Source: Pseudomonadota bacterium
Lineage (GTDB): Bacteria > Pseudomonadota > Alphaproteobacteria > Rhizobiales > Beijerinckiaceae
DNA length: 64,000 nt
NCBI GenBank assembly: GCA_023426505.1
Contig: JAFAAP010000256.1
Coordinates: 1-64,000 of the forward strand
Direction: 5' to 3'
Shown: positions 17,009-25,053 of the stretch, in pieces
Layout: every line of letters begins with the position of its first letter
Position numbering within the stretch: the stretch's first letter is position 1
The notes under the pieces: model-generated
Databases searched by the model: none
What the model saw: only the letters and a program-made list of their open reading frames with translations
What the model was told of the DNA's origin: nothing
Made by a program: the position numbers and the translations under genes

Positions 17009-17893
17009 ATGAACCGTCCCACCAGCCTGATCGAATCCATCGAGCAGATCGCCCCCAGCCTGAAGAAGGCGGAACGGCGCGTCGCCGACATGGTCCTACA
17101 GGACATCGAGGGGACCACCCGGATCAGCATCAAGGCTTTCGCGGCGCAGGCCCAGGTCAGCGAACCGACCGTGATGCGCTTCGCGCGCCGGGTCGGATGC
17201 GACGGCTTCAGCGACTTCAAGCTGCGGCTCGCCCAGGATTTCGCGGTCGGGCGGATGTATATCGAGGCCGAGCGCAAGGTGCAGTCCGGCAATGCCGAGA
17301 CGACCGCGCAGCGGGTCTACCAATCGGGGATCGATGCGCTCGCGACCTCCTTCGCGAGCCTCGACGAGAGAGCCCTGGCTGCGGCGGCCTCCGCGATGGC
17401 GGAGGCCGGAAAGGTCGTGTGCCTGGGTGTCGGCGGCAGTTCCGCCGTCATGGCCCAGGAGATGGAAAACCGCCTTTTCCGCTTCGGGCTCGCGGTCACC
17501 GCCACGGCCGATCCCTACAAGCAGAGCATGCTGGCCGCGATCGCCGACAAGGGCGACGCCTTCCTGGTCTTTTCCGTCACGGGCAAGCCAGCCTCGCTGG
17601 TCCATGCCGCGGAGATCGCGGCGAGCCGGGGGGCCGCCGTCATTGCCGTCACCGTGCCGGGCAGCCCGCTCGCGGCGCGGGCCACGATCCTGCTGCCCCT
17701 GGACGTGCCCGGAGACGAAGTGCATTTCAACTTTCCGAACCGGACCCGCTACGGCCAGCTTCTCGTCATCGATTGCCTGTCGGCCCTCGTGGGCGCACTG
17801 ACGAAGCCAGTTTCCGCCCGGAAACTGCATCGCATCAGGACGACCCTGCTCGCGCTGCACGGCCACACGGACGCACAGCCGATCGGCGACTGA
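17009..17893 (+). CDS. MurR/RpiR-family transcriptional regulator
   Basis: Sugar-phosphate-responsive regulator of 294 residues. An N-terminal helix-turn-helix (about residues 1-80) contains LKKAERRVADMVLQDIEGTT and AQVSEPTVMRFARRVGCDGFSDFKLRL. A SIS domain (about residues 125-260) has the phosphosugar-binding segments CLGVGGSSAVMAQEM and LVFSVTGKPASLV. It lies 27 bp after the phosphatase gene and 23 bp before the NUDIX gene, inside the operon it probably controls. Candidate half-sites for it flank the cluster at about 14904-14967 and 19339-19407. The effector, if the family rule holds, is a phosphorylated sugar or acid. Confidence 0.92.
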   Translation: MNRPTSLIESIEQIAPSLKKAERRVADMVLQDIEGTTRISIKAFAAQAQVSEPTVMRFARRVGCDGFSDFKLRLAQDFAVGRMYIEAERKVQSGNAETTAQRVYQSGIDALATSFASLDERALAAAASAMAEAGKVVCLGVGGSSAVMAQEMENRLFRFGLAVTATADPYKQSMLAAIADKGDAFLVFSVTGKPASLVHAAEIAASRGAAVIAVTVPGSPLAARATILLPLDVPGDEVHFNFPNRTRYGQLLVIDCLSALVGALTKPVSARKLHRIRTTLLALHGHTDAQPIGD

Positions 17894-17916
17894 CCGGCAC
17901 TCTTCAGAGATCCCGC

Positions 17917-18423
17917 ATGCCCATTTCCACCTACCTCCGCAATCTGCGGGCCAAGATCGGCACCGACCTCGTCATGATGCCGGCCGTCACGGTCCTGGTC
18001 TTCGACGCACAGGGGCGTCTCCTCCTGGCCGAGGAGAGCGGCACCGGCCTGTGGATGACGATCGGCGGCGCCATCGAGCCAGACGAATCCCCGGCCGACG
18101 CGGCGGTCCGCGAGTGCTGGGAGGAAACGGGCCTCCATGTAGAGCCGACGCGGCTCGTCGGAGCGTTCGGCGGCCCGCAATACCGCGTGACCTATCCCAA
18201 CGGGGATGCGGTCTCCTACACCACGATGGTGTTCGAGGCGCGCGTCATCGGCGGCACGGCTCGGGCGGACGGCGAGGAGGCGACGGCTCTGCGCTTCGTG
18301 TCCGAGACGGAGGCCGCCGAACTGCCCATGGCCGTCTGGACGAAAGACCTCGTCCGCATCGCCTTCCGGCGCGGCGCTGCTCCCGCGTTCGCACCTCCGA
18401 GCTGGACACCGCCCTCTTCCTAA
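17917..18423 (+). CDS. NUDIX hydrolase
   Basis: Pyrophosphohydrolase of 168 residues. The Nudix box is complete: G-x5-E-x7-RE-x2-EE-x-G in GGAIEPDESPADAAVRECWE followed by ETGL, so the metal-binding glutamates are present. The rest is a compact alpha/beta core with no extra domain. The substrate (nucleotide sugar, NDP-linked compound or mutated nucleotide) cannot be told. It is last in the rightward unit of binding protein, phosphatase, RpiR and NUDIX, and is followed by two palindromic repeats before the convergent SDR gene. The ATG at 17917 follows the RpiR stop by 23 bp, with an AGAGA stretch as weak ribosome site. Confidence 0.9.
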   Translation: MPISTYLRNLRAKIGTDLVMMPAVTVLVFDAQGRLLLAEESGTGLWMTIGGAIEPDESPADAAVRECWEETGLHVEPTRLVGAFGGPQYRVTYPNGDAVSYTTMVFEARVIGGTARADGEEATALRFVSETEAAELPMAVWTKDLVRIAFRRGAAPAFAPPSWTPPSS

Positions 18424-18470
18424 GCATCGGACCCAAAAGTGAACTTGCACTTCCGGGTCCAATCCGGTGC
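18424..18470. repeat. Palindromic intergenic repeat, type A
   Basis: Imperfect inverted repeat whose outer arms are GCATCGGA and TCCGGTGC and inner parts AAAAGTG and CACTT, directly after the NUDIX stop codon. It looks like a dispersed REP-type element common in Methylobacteriaceae genomes (recollection, not a search). It may act as a terminator or RNA-stability element. Confidence 0.65.
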
Positions 18471-18483
18471 TTCTCTCTAGGTC

Positions 18484-18533
18484 AGAGCATCGTTCTCGCG
18501 GAAAACCGGATCCACTTTTCCGGACGATGCTCT
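18484..18533. repeat. Palindromic intergenic repeat, type B
   Basis: Outer arms AGAGCATCGT (18484-18493) and ACGATGCTCT (18524-18533) are perfect complements; inner arms CGGAAAA and TTTTCCG also pair. The last two bases overlap the stop codon of the leftward SDR gene (18532-18534). Same class of dispersed element as type A. Confidence 0.75.
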
Positions 18534-19308
18534 AGAATTCGGCCCCGCAGAACTCCCGCGCCATGGTGGTGGAGCCCACCGACAGGCCTCCGTCCACCGG
18601 CAGGACGGCACCCGTGATCATGCGGGCGTCCGGCCCGATCAGGAAGGCCGCGACGCCGGCGATGTCATCGGGCACGCAGATATCGCCCAGCGGATACCAG
18701 CGCTTCAGCCGCTCGAAGATTTCGGGGTTCTTTTCCACGCGCTCCTTCCAGGCCTGAGTCTTGACGCTGCCGGGCGCGATCGCGTTGGCGCGGATGCCGT
18801 GCCGACCGAGTTCCACGGCGAGGAAACGGGTCATCTGGTTCAGGCCTGCCTTTGCGGCGCTGTACGCGGGATAGCCGTAGATCCCGGATCCGTTCACGGA
18901 CGAAATGTTGAGGATCGTGCCGCGCCCACGCGCGACCATGCCGTCCTGCACGGCACGCACGCAGCGCCATGCCCCATTCAGGTTGAGCTCGATATCGGCC
19001 AGCCAATCGGCCTCCTGCGTCGTGCCCAGAGTCGGTCTGACCACGCCTCCTGCATTGTTGACCAGGACTCCGATACCGCCGAACCGCTCCTCGATCGTTC
19101 CGACGGCGCTTTGCACGGAGGCCAGTGAGGTGACGTCCGCCTCGATGCCCAGAAGCTCGTCCGGCGAGCCCAGCGCCGCAACGGCCCGGCTCAACGCTTC
19201 GCCGCTGCGGTCCAGCATGGCGACCCGGTGACCGTCGCTCAGGAACCGGCGGCAGAGCGCCTGCCCGATATCTCCCGCGCCTCCGGTCACGATGATGGTC
19301 TGGCTCAT
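18532..19308 (-). CDS. SDR-family oxidoreductase
   Basis: Short-chain NAD(P)-dependent dehydrogenase of 258 residues. The cofactor motif is VTGGAGDIGQ, followed by NNAGG. Catalytic Ser is in NISSVNGSG and Tyr-x3-Lys in YPAYSAAKAGLNQM. The C-terminal PVDGGLSVGS is typical of classical SDRs. It is divergent from the enolase-superfamily gene, so it may oxidise a sugar acid or hydroxy acid of the same pathway. The start is either ATG 19308 or GTG 19314; AAGGAG lies upstream of both and I use the ATG, which gives the usual MSQxIIVTGG. The stop codon is formed at the edge of a palindromic repeat. Confidence 0.9.
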   Translation of the reverse strand: MSQTIIVTGGAGDIGQALCRRFLSDGHRVAMLDRSGEALSRAVAALGSPDELLGIEADVTSLASVQSAVGTIEERFGGIGVLVNNAGGVVRPTLGTTQEADWLADIELNLNGAWRCVRAVQDGMVARGRGTILNISSVNGSGIYGYPAYSAAKAGLNQMTRFLAVELGRHGIRANAIAPGSVKTQAWKERVEKNPEIFERLKRWYPLGDICVPDDIAGVAAFLIGPDARMITGAVLPVDGGLSVGSTTMAREFCGAEF

Positions 19309-19337
19309 GATCACCCTGCTCCTTCAGACGTCCGAGA

Positions 19338-19413
19338 AATGTAGCTTGATGGATATGACGCGTGATGAAAACCGCAAAATCGGCAGAAAATGCGTTGTTA
19401 AACTACATTCATG
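19338..19413. promoter_or_regulatory. Divergent control region with candidate RpiR sites
   Basis: AATGTAGCTT (19338-19347) and AAACTACATT (19400-19409) are inverted copies differing at one or two bases. The right element extends to a near-palindrome on the minus strand, TGTAGTT-T-AACAACG, resembling RpiR/HexR-type operators. They lie between the SDR and enolase-superfamily genes and match elements at 14904-14967. Confidence 0.42.
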
Positions 19414-19450
19414 CTCTTAGTCTCCTGGCAGACAGCCGATCGGTGAAGCC

Positions 19451-20596
19451 ATGAATACCAGCGACAAGACCATCGTCCGCCTCGATTTCGAAGAGGTGAT
19501 CGTTCCGACCCACCCGGGCGTGATCAATTCGGAGAGCTTGAACAAGCCACTCCATATGCTGCCCGTGGGCGGCAAGCAGGCGTGGTCGGTGCAGTTCGAC
19601 GAGCTGCCGAAGCTCATCATGCGTATGACCCTGAAGGACGGCACGGTCGGCCTCTCGGAATTCTACCGGGACCACAACTGGTCCATCATCGAGGGCGTCT
19701 CCAACCTGCTCCTCGGCCAGAGCATCGCCGAGATGCCGCTCCAGGATCTGCCCATCGCCCTGTGCCGGGAATATGACGGCTTTGAATGCGCCATCTGGGA
19801 CGCCTACGCCAAGTCCCTCGGCGTTCCGCTGCATCGCCTGCTCGGCGGCGCCGTCCGCAAGCATGTGAAGATCAGCGCCTGGTCGAGCCACCGCACGGTC
19901 GAGGAGATCGGCCCCTGGGTGCAGCAGTACCACCGGCAGGGCTTCGACTGCATCAAGTTCAAGTGCGACCTCGAGGACGACGTCGTCGCCTGGTGCGAGA
20001 AGATCAAGAAATACGCTCCCGGCATGAAGGTGATCTTCGATCCCAACCAGCGCTGGGAGAACTCCGGCAACGCACGGCCGATCATCCGCGGGCTCGAGGA
20101 GGTCGGCAACGTCCTGCTGCTGGAGGATCCGATCCAGCGCTGGATGATCCAGGACTACGCCAATCTGCGGCAGTTCTCGTCGATCCCGATCGCCCTCCAC
20201 GTGTCGCTGCCTTACGTCTTCCAGGGCCAGCGTCCCTACGAGGCCGTCAACGCCATCGCGCATGGGGCCGTCGACGGGTTCAACTTCAACGGGGGCCTCG
20301 CCAAGTTCAAGGCGCTCGCGGACCTCGCCACGATGGCGGGCCTGCCGTGCTGGCACGGGTCCGAGGTCGACCTCGGCATCCTGGAAGCCATGTACGTGCA
20401 TCAATCCGCGGCGGCCGCGAGCTGCGTCTGGCCGAGCGACATCTTCGGCCGCATGATCCGCTCACACGACCTGCTCAAGACGCCCCTCGTCATCGAGCCT
20501 CCGCACGTGCTTCTCCCGGAAGGACCGGGCCTCGGCATCGAGCTCGACGAGGAGGCCATCCGCCGGTTCAAGGTTTCCGAGCGCACCATCCGTTAA
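19451..20596 (+). CDS. Mandelate racemase/muconate lactonizing enzyme family protein
   Basis: Enolase-superfamily enzyme of 381 residues, probably an acid-sugar dehydratase, racemase or cycloisomerase acting through an enolate. The N-terminal capping domain covers about residues 1-130. In the barrel, the Lys-x-Lys base motif is K169-F-K171. Metal ligands are D197 (FDPNQRW) and E225 (LLLEDP), and a candidate second base is H302 (CWHGSE). Where most MR-type members have a third acidic ligand, the sequence reads IALHVS with H250, so the metal site is not standard. It leads a three-gene run with the SnoaL-RidA and creatininase genes and is divergent from the SDR gene. Confidence 0.88.
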   Translation: MNTSDKTIVRLDFEEVIVPTHPGVINSESLNKPLHMLPVGGKQAWSVQFDELPKLIMRMTLKDGTVGLSEFYRDHNWSIIEGVSNLLLGQSIAEMPLQDLPIALCREYDGFECAIWDAYAKSLGVPLHRLLGGAVRKHVKISAWSSHRTVEEIGPWVQQYHRQGFDCIKFKCDLEDDVVAWCEKIKKYAPGMKVIFDPNQRWENSGNARPIIRGLEEVGNVLLLEDPIQRWMIQDYANLRQFSSIPIALHVSLPYVFQGQRPYEAVNAIAHGAVDGFNFNGGLAKFKALADLATMAGLPCWHGSEVDLGILEAMYVHQSAAAASCVWPSDIFGRMIRSHDLLKTPLVIEPPHVLLPEGPGLGIELDEEAIRRFKVSERTIR

Positions 20597-20605
20597 GGAG
20601 CCGAC

Positions 20606-21481
20606 ATGCCAGACACCAACCCGTTCCCGCCCGCCGACGAGGCGCGGCATGCGATCTGGGAGATGCTCGTCCGTCGCGACATCGAGGCCTTCGTGGCCGG
20701 CGACTGGGATGCGCATTTCCGGGATTTCGCCCCTGATATCTTCTTCGGCATCGACGCCCACTTCTCCGACAATCCGGACAGCTGGCGCGTCACCTACGCG
20801 GACATCGCGCGCTACCGCGAATCCTGGCTCGCCGGAGCAAAGGAGCTGAAGGGCCGGATCGAGGATGCGGATCTGCGGCGCGCGATCTTCGCCCTCACGA
20901 ACCTTCGCGACATCGAGATCATGGGAGACTTCGCCCTCGCGCGGAAGAAGTTCGACGGAACGATCCCGCTGAATGACGGCGGCACCGTCACACTTCGCTG
21001 GCAGACGCAGTATTTCTGCCGCCGGGTGGAGGGGCGCTGGCGCATCGCAGGCTTTCTGGGCTACCTGCCGAACCCGATGGGGAGCAGCACCGCGCAAGCG
21101 CCTGCGAAATATGCGCCCCCGGCGACGCAGGCTCCCGGCAACGGCCCGTATTCTCCAGTGCTCGAAGTCACGCCCGGCAAGATCGTGGTCATCTCCGGCC
21201 AGGCGGCGGTGGGACCCGATGGCATGACGATCGGCTCCGACATCCGCACCCAGGCGCGCGTGACGATCGAGAACTGCGCCGCGCAGCTGCGCAATGCCGG
21301 CTGCAGCCTCGCGGACGTGTTCAAGGTCAATGTCTACATGACGGACCTGAACGACTGGCCCGCCTTCAACGAGGTCTATGCCGAAATGATGCCCCAGCCC
21401 CTTCCGGTCAGGACGGCCGTCGAGACGAAGCTCCTCCGGGACTTCGTGGTGGAAATCGAACTCTGGGCGGTGAAGCCATGA
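20606..21481 (+). CDS. SnoaL/NTF2-like domain fused to RidA domain
   Basis: 291-residue two-domain protein. Residues about 1-150 form an NTF2/SnoaL-like cone fold (AIWEMLVRRDIEAFVAGDWDAHFRDF, then DSWRVTYADIARYRESW). Residues about 165-291 are a RidA (YjgF) domain: GPYSPVLEV, VVISGQAAV, NVYMTDLNDWPAFNEVYAEMM, and the catalytic Arg in PVRTAVETKLL (about R269). RidA hydrolyses reactive enamines and imines. Fusion to a SnoaL-like domain suggests handling an unstable intermediate made by a neighbouring enzyme. It starts 10 bp after the enolase-superfamily gene and overlaps the creatininase gene by 4 bp. Confidence 0.85.
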   Translation: MPDTNPFPPADEARHAIWEMLVRRDIEAFVAGDWDAHFRDFAPDIFFGIDAHFSDNPDSWRVTYADIARYRESWLAGAKELKGRIEDADLRRAIFALTNLRDIEIMGDFALARKKFDGTIPLNDGGTVTLRWQTQYFCRRVEGRWRIAGFLGYLPNPMGSSTAQAPAKYAPPATQAPGNGPYSPVLEVTPGKIVVISGQAAVGPDGMTIGSDIRTQARVTIENCAAQLRNAGCSLADVFKVNVYMTDLNDWPAFNEVYAEMMPQPLPVRTAVETKLLRDFVVEIELWAVKP

Positions 21482-22230
21482 GGTGGGAAAAGCTCACAAG
21501 CCGGGAGATCGGCGCCCTCGACCGCTCCATTCCGGTCATCCTCAACATCGCGGCGATCGAACAGCATGGCCCTCACCTACCGCTCGACACGGATGCGCGG
21601 ATCGGCGGCCACTTCCTCAGCGAGCTGGACGCCAGGTATTCGGATCAGGTGCTGATCCTGCCGCCGGTCGTGGTCTGCACGTCCGAGCATCACATGGACT
21701 TTCCGGGCACGTTGACGGTGCAGCATGCGACGCTGCTCGCCTATGTGACCGACATCCTGAACGCGGTGGTGGCCCACGGCTTTCGCAACATCATCCTGTT
21801 CAACAGCCATGGCGGCAACCAGGCCATCGGCCAGGTGATCCTGGAATCCTTCGGGGCGCGGCACCGGGATTGCCGCGTGGCCATGCTGACCTGGTGGCGC
21901 ATCGCCACCGACGCGCTCCTGAAGGTGCAGGAGGGCGGGTTCGGCAGCGTCGGCCATGCCTGCGAGTTCGAGACCTCGCTCATGATGCTCATCGACGAGG
22001 CAAGCGTCCGGCGCGACCTCGTTCCCGGTCCCAGCCACGTGATGACCCACGACTGGGCCAACAACGACCTGCTGCGCGGCGGACGGGGAGCCCTCTTCCG
22101 GACCATGAAGGAGATCTCCGGCGGCAGTGGCGTCGTGGGCGACCCGAGCCTCGCATCGGCCGAGAAGGGACGTGCCATCACGGGAATCGTGGTCGACGCC
22201 CTCGCGGAGATCGTTTCCTCGATGAAATAA
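21478..22230 (+). CDS. Creatininase-family amidohydrolase/lactonase
   Basis: Metal-dependent hydrolase of 250 residues that opens cyclic amides or related bonds. The metal ligands are all present: IEQHGPHLPLDTD (E28, H30, D39 region), FNSHGGNQ, and CEFETS. Creatininase, formamide hydrolases and lactam hydrolases of biosynthetic clusters belong here, so the exact substrate is open. ATGA overlap with the SnoaL-RidA gene implies translational coupling. With the enolase-superfamily enzyme and SDR it would fit a degradation route for a cyclic or amidated sugar acid; this is inference from context. A 262-bp gap separates it from the chemosensory operon. Confidence 0.88.
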   Translation: MRWEKLTSREIGALDRSIPVILNIAAIEQHGPHLPLDTDARIGGHFLSELDARYSDQVLILPPVVVCTSEHHMDFPGTLTVQHATLLAYVTDILNAVVAHGFRNIILFNSHGGNQAIGQVILESFGARHRDCRVAMLTWWRIATDALLKVQEGGFGSVGHACEFETSLMMLIDEASVRRDLVPGPSHVMTHDWANNDLLRGGRGALFRTMKEISGGSGVVGDPSLASAEKGRAITGIVVDALAEIVSSMK

Positions 22231-22492
22231 GGGCACTAGGCCGCTGGAACGTTCCGGCGGCCCCTGCCGTCTCCCGGGAGCGGTCATCCGTTCATTTCGG
22301 GTCCGTTAAGCCTCGTTAACCATGTTTATTAGTGCAGGGTTAACCAAGCCACCGCGGGCCCGCCTCCCGGGCGCATGGCGTCCTGCCGCTCCTGATCGAG
22401 CCCTCATGCGGATATTGCAGGAGCCCGCCTCATGCCCAATATAGTCGGTCGCGGGCTTGCGCCCCTCTCGATGACCCTTCAAGACGTGAGCC
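22231..22492. other. Intergenic region before the chemosensory operon
   Basis: 262 bp without a credible gene. It is locally AT-rich with GTTAAC-containing stretches at about 22304-22347, which could carry the operon promoter. TTAA elements occur, but the spacing does not fit a CtrA site. GCGGGCCCGC lies at 22356-22365. Confidence 0.4.
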
Positions 22493-22999
22493 ATGGCGAG
22501 CCTGCAGATCATAGTGTTCGATGTGAGCGGGATCGCCTGCGCCCTGCGCCGGAGCCACGTCCGGGAACTGCTTCCCCTGCCGCACCTCTCGCGGCCGCCG
22601 GCCCTTCCGCGGCCGATTGCGGGCTTCTTCAATCTCGGCGGAACGGCCGTCCCGGTCATCCGTCTCGACGTGCTCTTCGGTCTCGAACGCGAGGCCGAAT
22701 CCCGCGAGGCCGGCCTCTATCGGCACCTGATCCTGCTCGACGGCCTGTCCTCCGCGGGCCCGGCAGCCCTGCTGGTGGACCGCGTCCTCGACGTGGTCGA
22801 CAGCCATGAGGCGCAGCTCTCCCCAGTCCGGCCGGAGAATTCGCTCAACGGGTGCGTGGAGGCGGAGATCGAGCACGGCGGCCGCCTCGTTCACCTCCTG
22901 TCCCTGGAGCGAATCCTCTTCGCCGAGGAGAAGCAGGCGCTCGCCGAACTGGGACGGCAGGCCCAGACCCGCCTCAACGAGTGGACGGTTCCGGCCTGA
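22493..22999 (+). CDS. CheW-like coupling protein 1
   Basis: Scaffold protein of 168 residues that links a chemoreceptor to a CheA kinase. The CheW fold begins at residue 3 (LQIIVFDVSGIACALRRSHVREL) and includes IAGFFNLGGTAVPVIRLDVLFGL, the usual hydrophobic strand followed by the conserved region before LILLDG. It is the first gene of a rightward operon in which nearly every gene overlaps the next. In the Wsp system this position corresponds to WspB. The ATG at 22493 has only a weak GTGAG ribosome site. Its stop overlaps the next start by one base (TGATG). Confidence 0.9.
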   Translation: MASLQIIVFDVSGIACALRRSHVRELLPLPHLSRPPALPRPIAGFFNLGGTAVPVIRLDVLFGLEREAESREAGLYRHLILLDGLSSAGPAALLVDRVLDVVDSHEAQLSPVRPENSLNGCVEAEIEHGGRLVHLLSLERILFAEEKQALAELGRQAQTRLNEWTVPA

Positions 23000-24453
23000 T
23001 GGCCGCGCGCGCCGCCCCGACCCTCCCCCTCGATGCTGACTTCCCCCGGCTGAAAAGCCTCATCATCGAGCGCACCGGGCATTTCTACTACCAGGATAAG
23101 GACGACCTGCTCTGGGAGCGCGTGCGCAGGCGTCTCAAAGCCACCGGCGCCCGCAACGCAGCCCAGTTCATCGATCTCCTCAACGCTCCCGGCACAGGGC
23201 CCGTCGAATGGGCGCGCCTCGAGGCCGAGATCACCATCGGCGAGACCTTCTTCTTTCGCTACGCGGAACAGTTCGCGGCGCTGCGGGGGACGATCCTGCC
23301 CGAGATCATCGAGCGCAAACGCCCCGAGCGCCGCCTGCGAATCTGGAGCGCCGGGTGCGCCACCGGGGCCGAGCCTTACTCGCTCGCCATCCTGGTGCGC
23401 CAGCTGCTCGGCGAGGACCTCCCGAACTGGCGCCTCGGCATCATCGGCACGGACATCAACGAGAGCTTTCTGGACACGGCGCGCAGGGCTCAATTCGGCC
23501 AATGGGCGCTGCGTTCGCTCCCGCAGGAGGAGCGTGCGCAGTATTTTCTTTCCGTCGGACGGGAGCAATGGCAGCTCCGGCCCGAGTTCCGCTCTCTCGT
23601 GCGCTTCGAGAAGCACAATCTGCTGAGCCTCCTGGACGGCAGCTCACCGCTCCAGTTCACGGAATTCGACCTGATCCTATGCCGCAACGTCCTCATCTAT
23701 TTTCACCCGGACACGGTCAACCGGGTCGTGGGCGCGCTGCGCGACTGCCTTCTCGACGACTCATGGATGCTGCTGGGACACGCGGAGCCGAATCCGTCCT
23801 TCTCGGCGATCATGCAGGCGGTGAACCTCCCCGGCACCGTCGCCTATCGCCGCCGCGAGGGCGTGGCGCAGCCTGCGCCCCTCCCGCTCGAAACCGCGGC
23901 GAGGCAGGAGGCGCCCTCCTGGCAGCCGAGGCTGCCGCCCAAGGCTCACCCCTCAAAGATCAAGGACCGCTCGGGGCAGAAGCCTGCCCCATCCCCCTCC
24001 GTGGCGCCTGCCAAGCAGCCGGCAAGCCCATCCGGATCGTCGCCCTCGCTGCTCGCAGACGTCCGCCGCAGGGCCGATGCCGGAGACCTCGCGGGAGCCG
24101 ACGCCACCTGCCTGCAGGCGCTGCGCCAGGAGCCCCTGAACGCCGCCCTTCACTTTTACCACGGACTGATTTCGCAGGCCCTCGGACGCTCTCCCGAAGC
24201 AGAGAAGGCCTTCCGTCGCTGCCTTTATCTGGATAAGAGCTTCGCCATGGCTCATTATCACCTTGGACTGCTGCTCCTGGCCGATGGGCGCTCCGCCCCC
24301 GGACGCCGCACCTTGGCGAACGCGGCCCGCATCGCCGCCACGGTGCCGGACGGCCATCCGCTTCCGGAAGGCGACGGGATGACGGCCGGCGATCTGCGCC
24401 AGCTCGTGCGCATCCATCTCCAGGCCGCCGATCCCGCCGGGCGGAGGGGTTGA
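22999..24453 (+). CDS. CheR-type protein-glutamate methyltransferase with TPR tail
   Basis: Methylates glutamates of the operon's receptor using S-adenosylmethionine; 484 residues. The N-terminal helical domain is followed by GETFFFRYAEQF, the SAM-binding IWSAGCATGAEPYSLAI, and FDLILCRNVLIYF. After a Pro/Ser-rich linker (about residues 295-355) come tetratricopeptide helices (ALHFYHGLISQALGRSPEAEKAF, MAHYHLGLLLLADGR). A CheR with a C-terminal TPR is the arrangement of WspC and FrzF-like proteins. The open frame extends upstream, but TGATG coupling with CheW at 22999 and the family N terminus fix the start. The TPR part probably controls access to the receptor or sensor partners. Confidence 0.92.
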   Translation: MAARAAPTLPLDADFPRLKSLIIERTGHFYYQDKDDLLWERVRRRLKATGARNAAQFIDLLNAPGTGPVEWARLEAEITIGETFFFRYAEQFAALRGTILPEIIERKRPERRLRIWSAGCATGAEPYSLAILVRQLLGEDLPNWRLGIIGTDINESFLDTARRAQFGQWALRSLPQEERAQYFLSVGREQWQLRPEFRSLVRFEKHNLLSLLDGSSPLQFTEFDLILCRNVLIYFHPDTVNRVVGALRDCLLDDSWMLLGHAEPNPSFSAIMQAVNLPGTVAYRRREGVAQPAPLPLETAARQEAPSWQPRLPPKAHPSKIKDRSGQKPAPSPSVAPAKQPASPSGSSPSLLADVRRRADAGDLAGADATCLQALRQEPLNAALHFYHGLISQALGRSPEAEKAFRRCLYLDKSFAMAHYHLGLLLLADGRSAPGRRTLANAARIAATVPDGHPLPEGDGMTAGDLRQLVRIHLQAADPAGRRG

Positions 24454-24455
24454 CG

Positions 24456-25052
24456 ATGACGATGTCCCGCCGGCGCAAGCTCAGGCAGATCACCCGGTCC
24501 ACGATCATGTCCGCCGAGGAGAGGGCGCGTCACCTCCTCGACGAGAGAACCGAGCGCCTCGCCCGCCGTTCGGGCGACGTGGGCGAAGCGGCCGCAACCG
24601 CACGGGTCCTGGTGTGCAGCGTCGGCGCCGAATTTTACGGCCTTCCGCTCGAGGCGGTCGCCGAGGTTCTTGCCTTCCGCACCCCGATGCCGGTTCCCGG
24701 GGGGCCCGCCGGGCTCATCGGGGTTCTCGGCCGCGGCGGCCATCTCGTCAGCGTCGTCGACCTCGGTGCCGCAGTCGGCCAGGCATCGTCCGACGCCGAG
24801 GCCGAGAACCAGCACGTGGTCCTGTTGCGGCGGGAGCGGCCGCGCATCGCTCTGCGCGTCGACCGCGCCCTCGGGGTCGAGGATGTGCTTCCTCTGACGG
24901 CCGAGGACGCCCGAGAGTTCCGCATGGAGGCGGTGGTCGGCTACGCAAAGTCGGAGCTCGGCTTTGCGGATCAGGATCGCGTCCTATCTCTGCTCGACGT
25001 CGACCGCCTCCTTCGCCCCTTCCTGACCTCTTCCCCCGCATCCGGAGTCTAA
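24456..25052 (+). CDS. CheW-like coupling protein 2
   Basis: Second coupling protein, 198 residues, matching WspD in position. An N-terminal charged segment of about 45 residues (AEERARHLLDERTERLARR) precedes the CheW domain, which starts at VLVCSVGAEFYGLPLEAVAEVLAF and includes GLIGVLGRGGHLVSVVDLGAAVG and VLLRRERPRIALRVDRALGVEDV. The ATG at 24456 is chosen because GGAGG at 24443-24447 sits 8 nt upstream; a TTG at 24450 would overlap the cheR stop. Two different CheW proteins in one operon are characteristic of Wsp-type arrays. Confidence 0.88.
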   Translation: MTMSRRRKLRQITRSTIMSAEERARHLLDERTERLARRSGDVGEAAATARVLVCSVGAEFYGLPLEAVAEVLAFRTPMPVPGGPAGLIGVLGRGGHLVSVVDLGAAVGQASSDAEAENQHVVLLRRERPRIALRVDRALGVEDVLPLTAEDAREFRMEAVVGYAKSELGFADQDRVLSLLDVDRLLRPFLTSSPASGV

Positions 25053-25053
25053 C

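Noticed and set aside
18424..18533. tRNA or structured RNA gene in the NUDIX-SDR gap
   Set aside because: The palindromes do not form a cloverleaf and lack T-arm and CCA features; they fit intergenic repeats better.
22300..22350. TTAA-containing stretch as a CtrA site before the chemosensory operon
   Set aside because: The first pair of TTAA elements is 6 bp apart and the next match is only TTAA-N7-TATT, so the TTAA-N7-TTAA pattern is not met.
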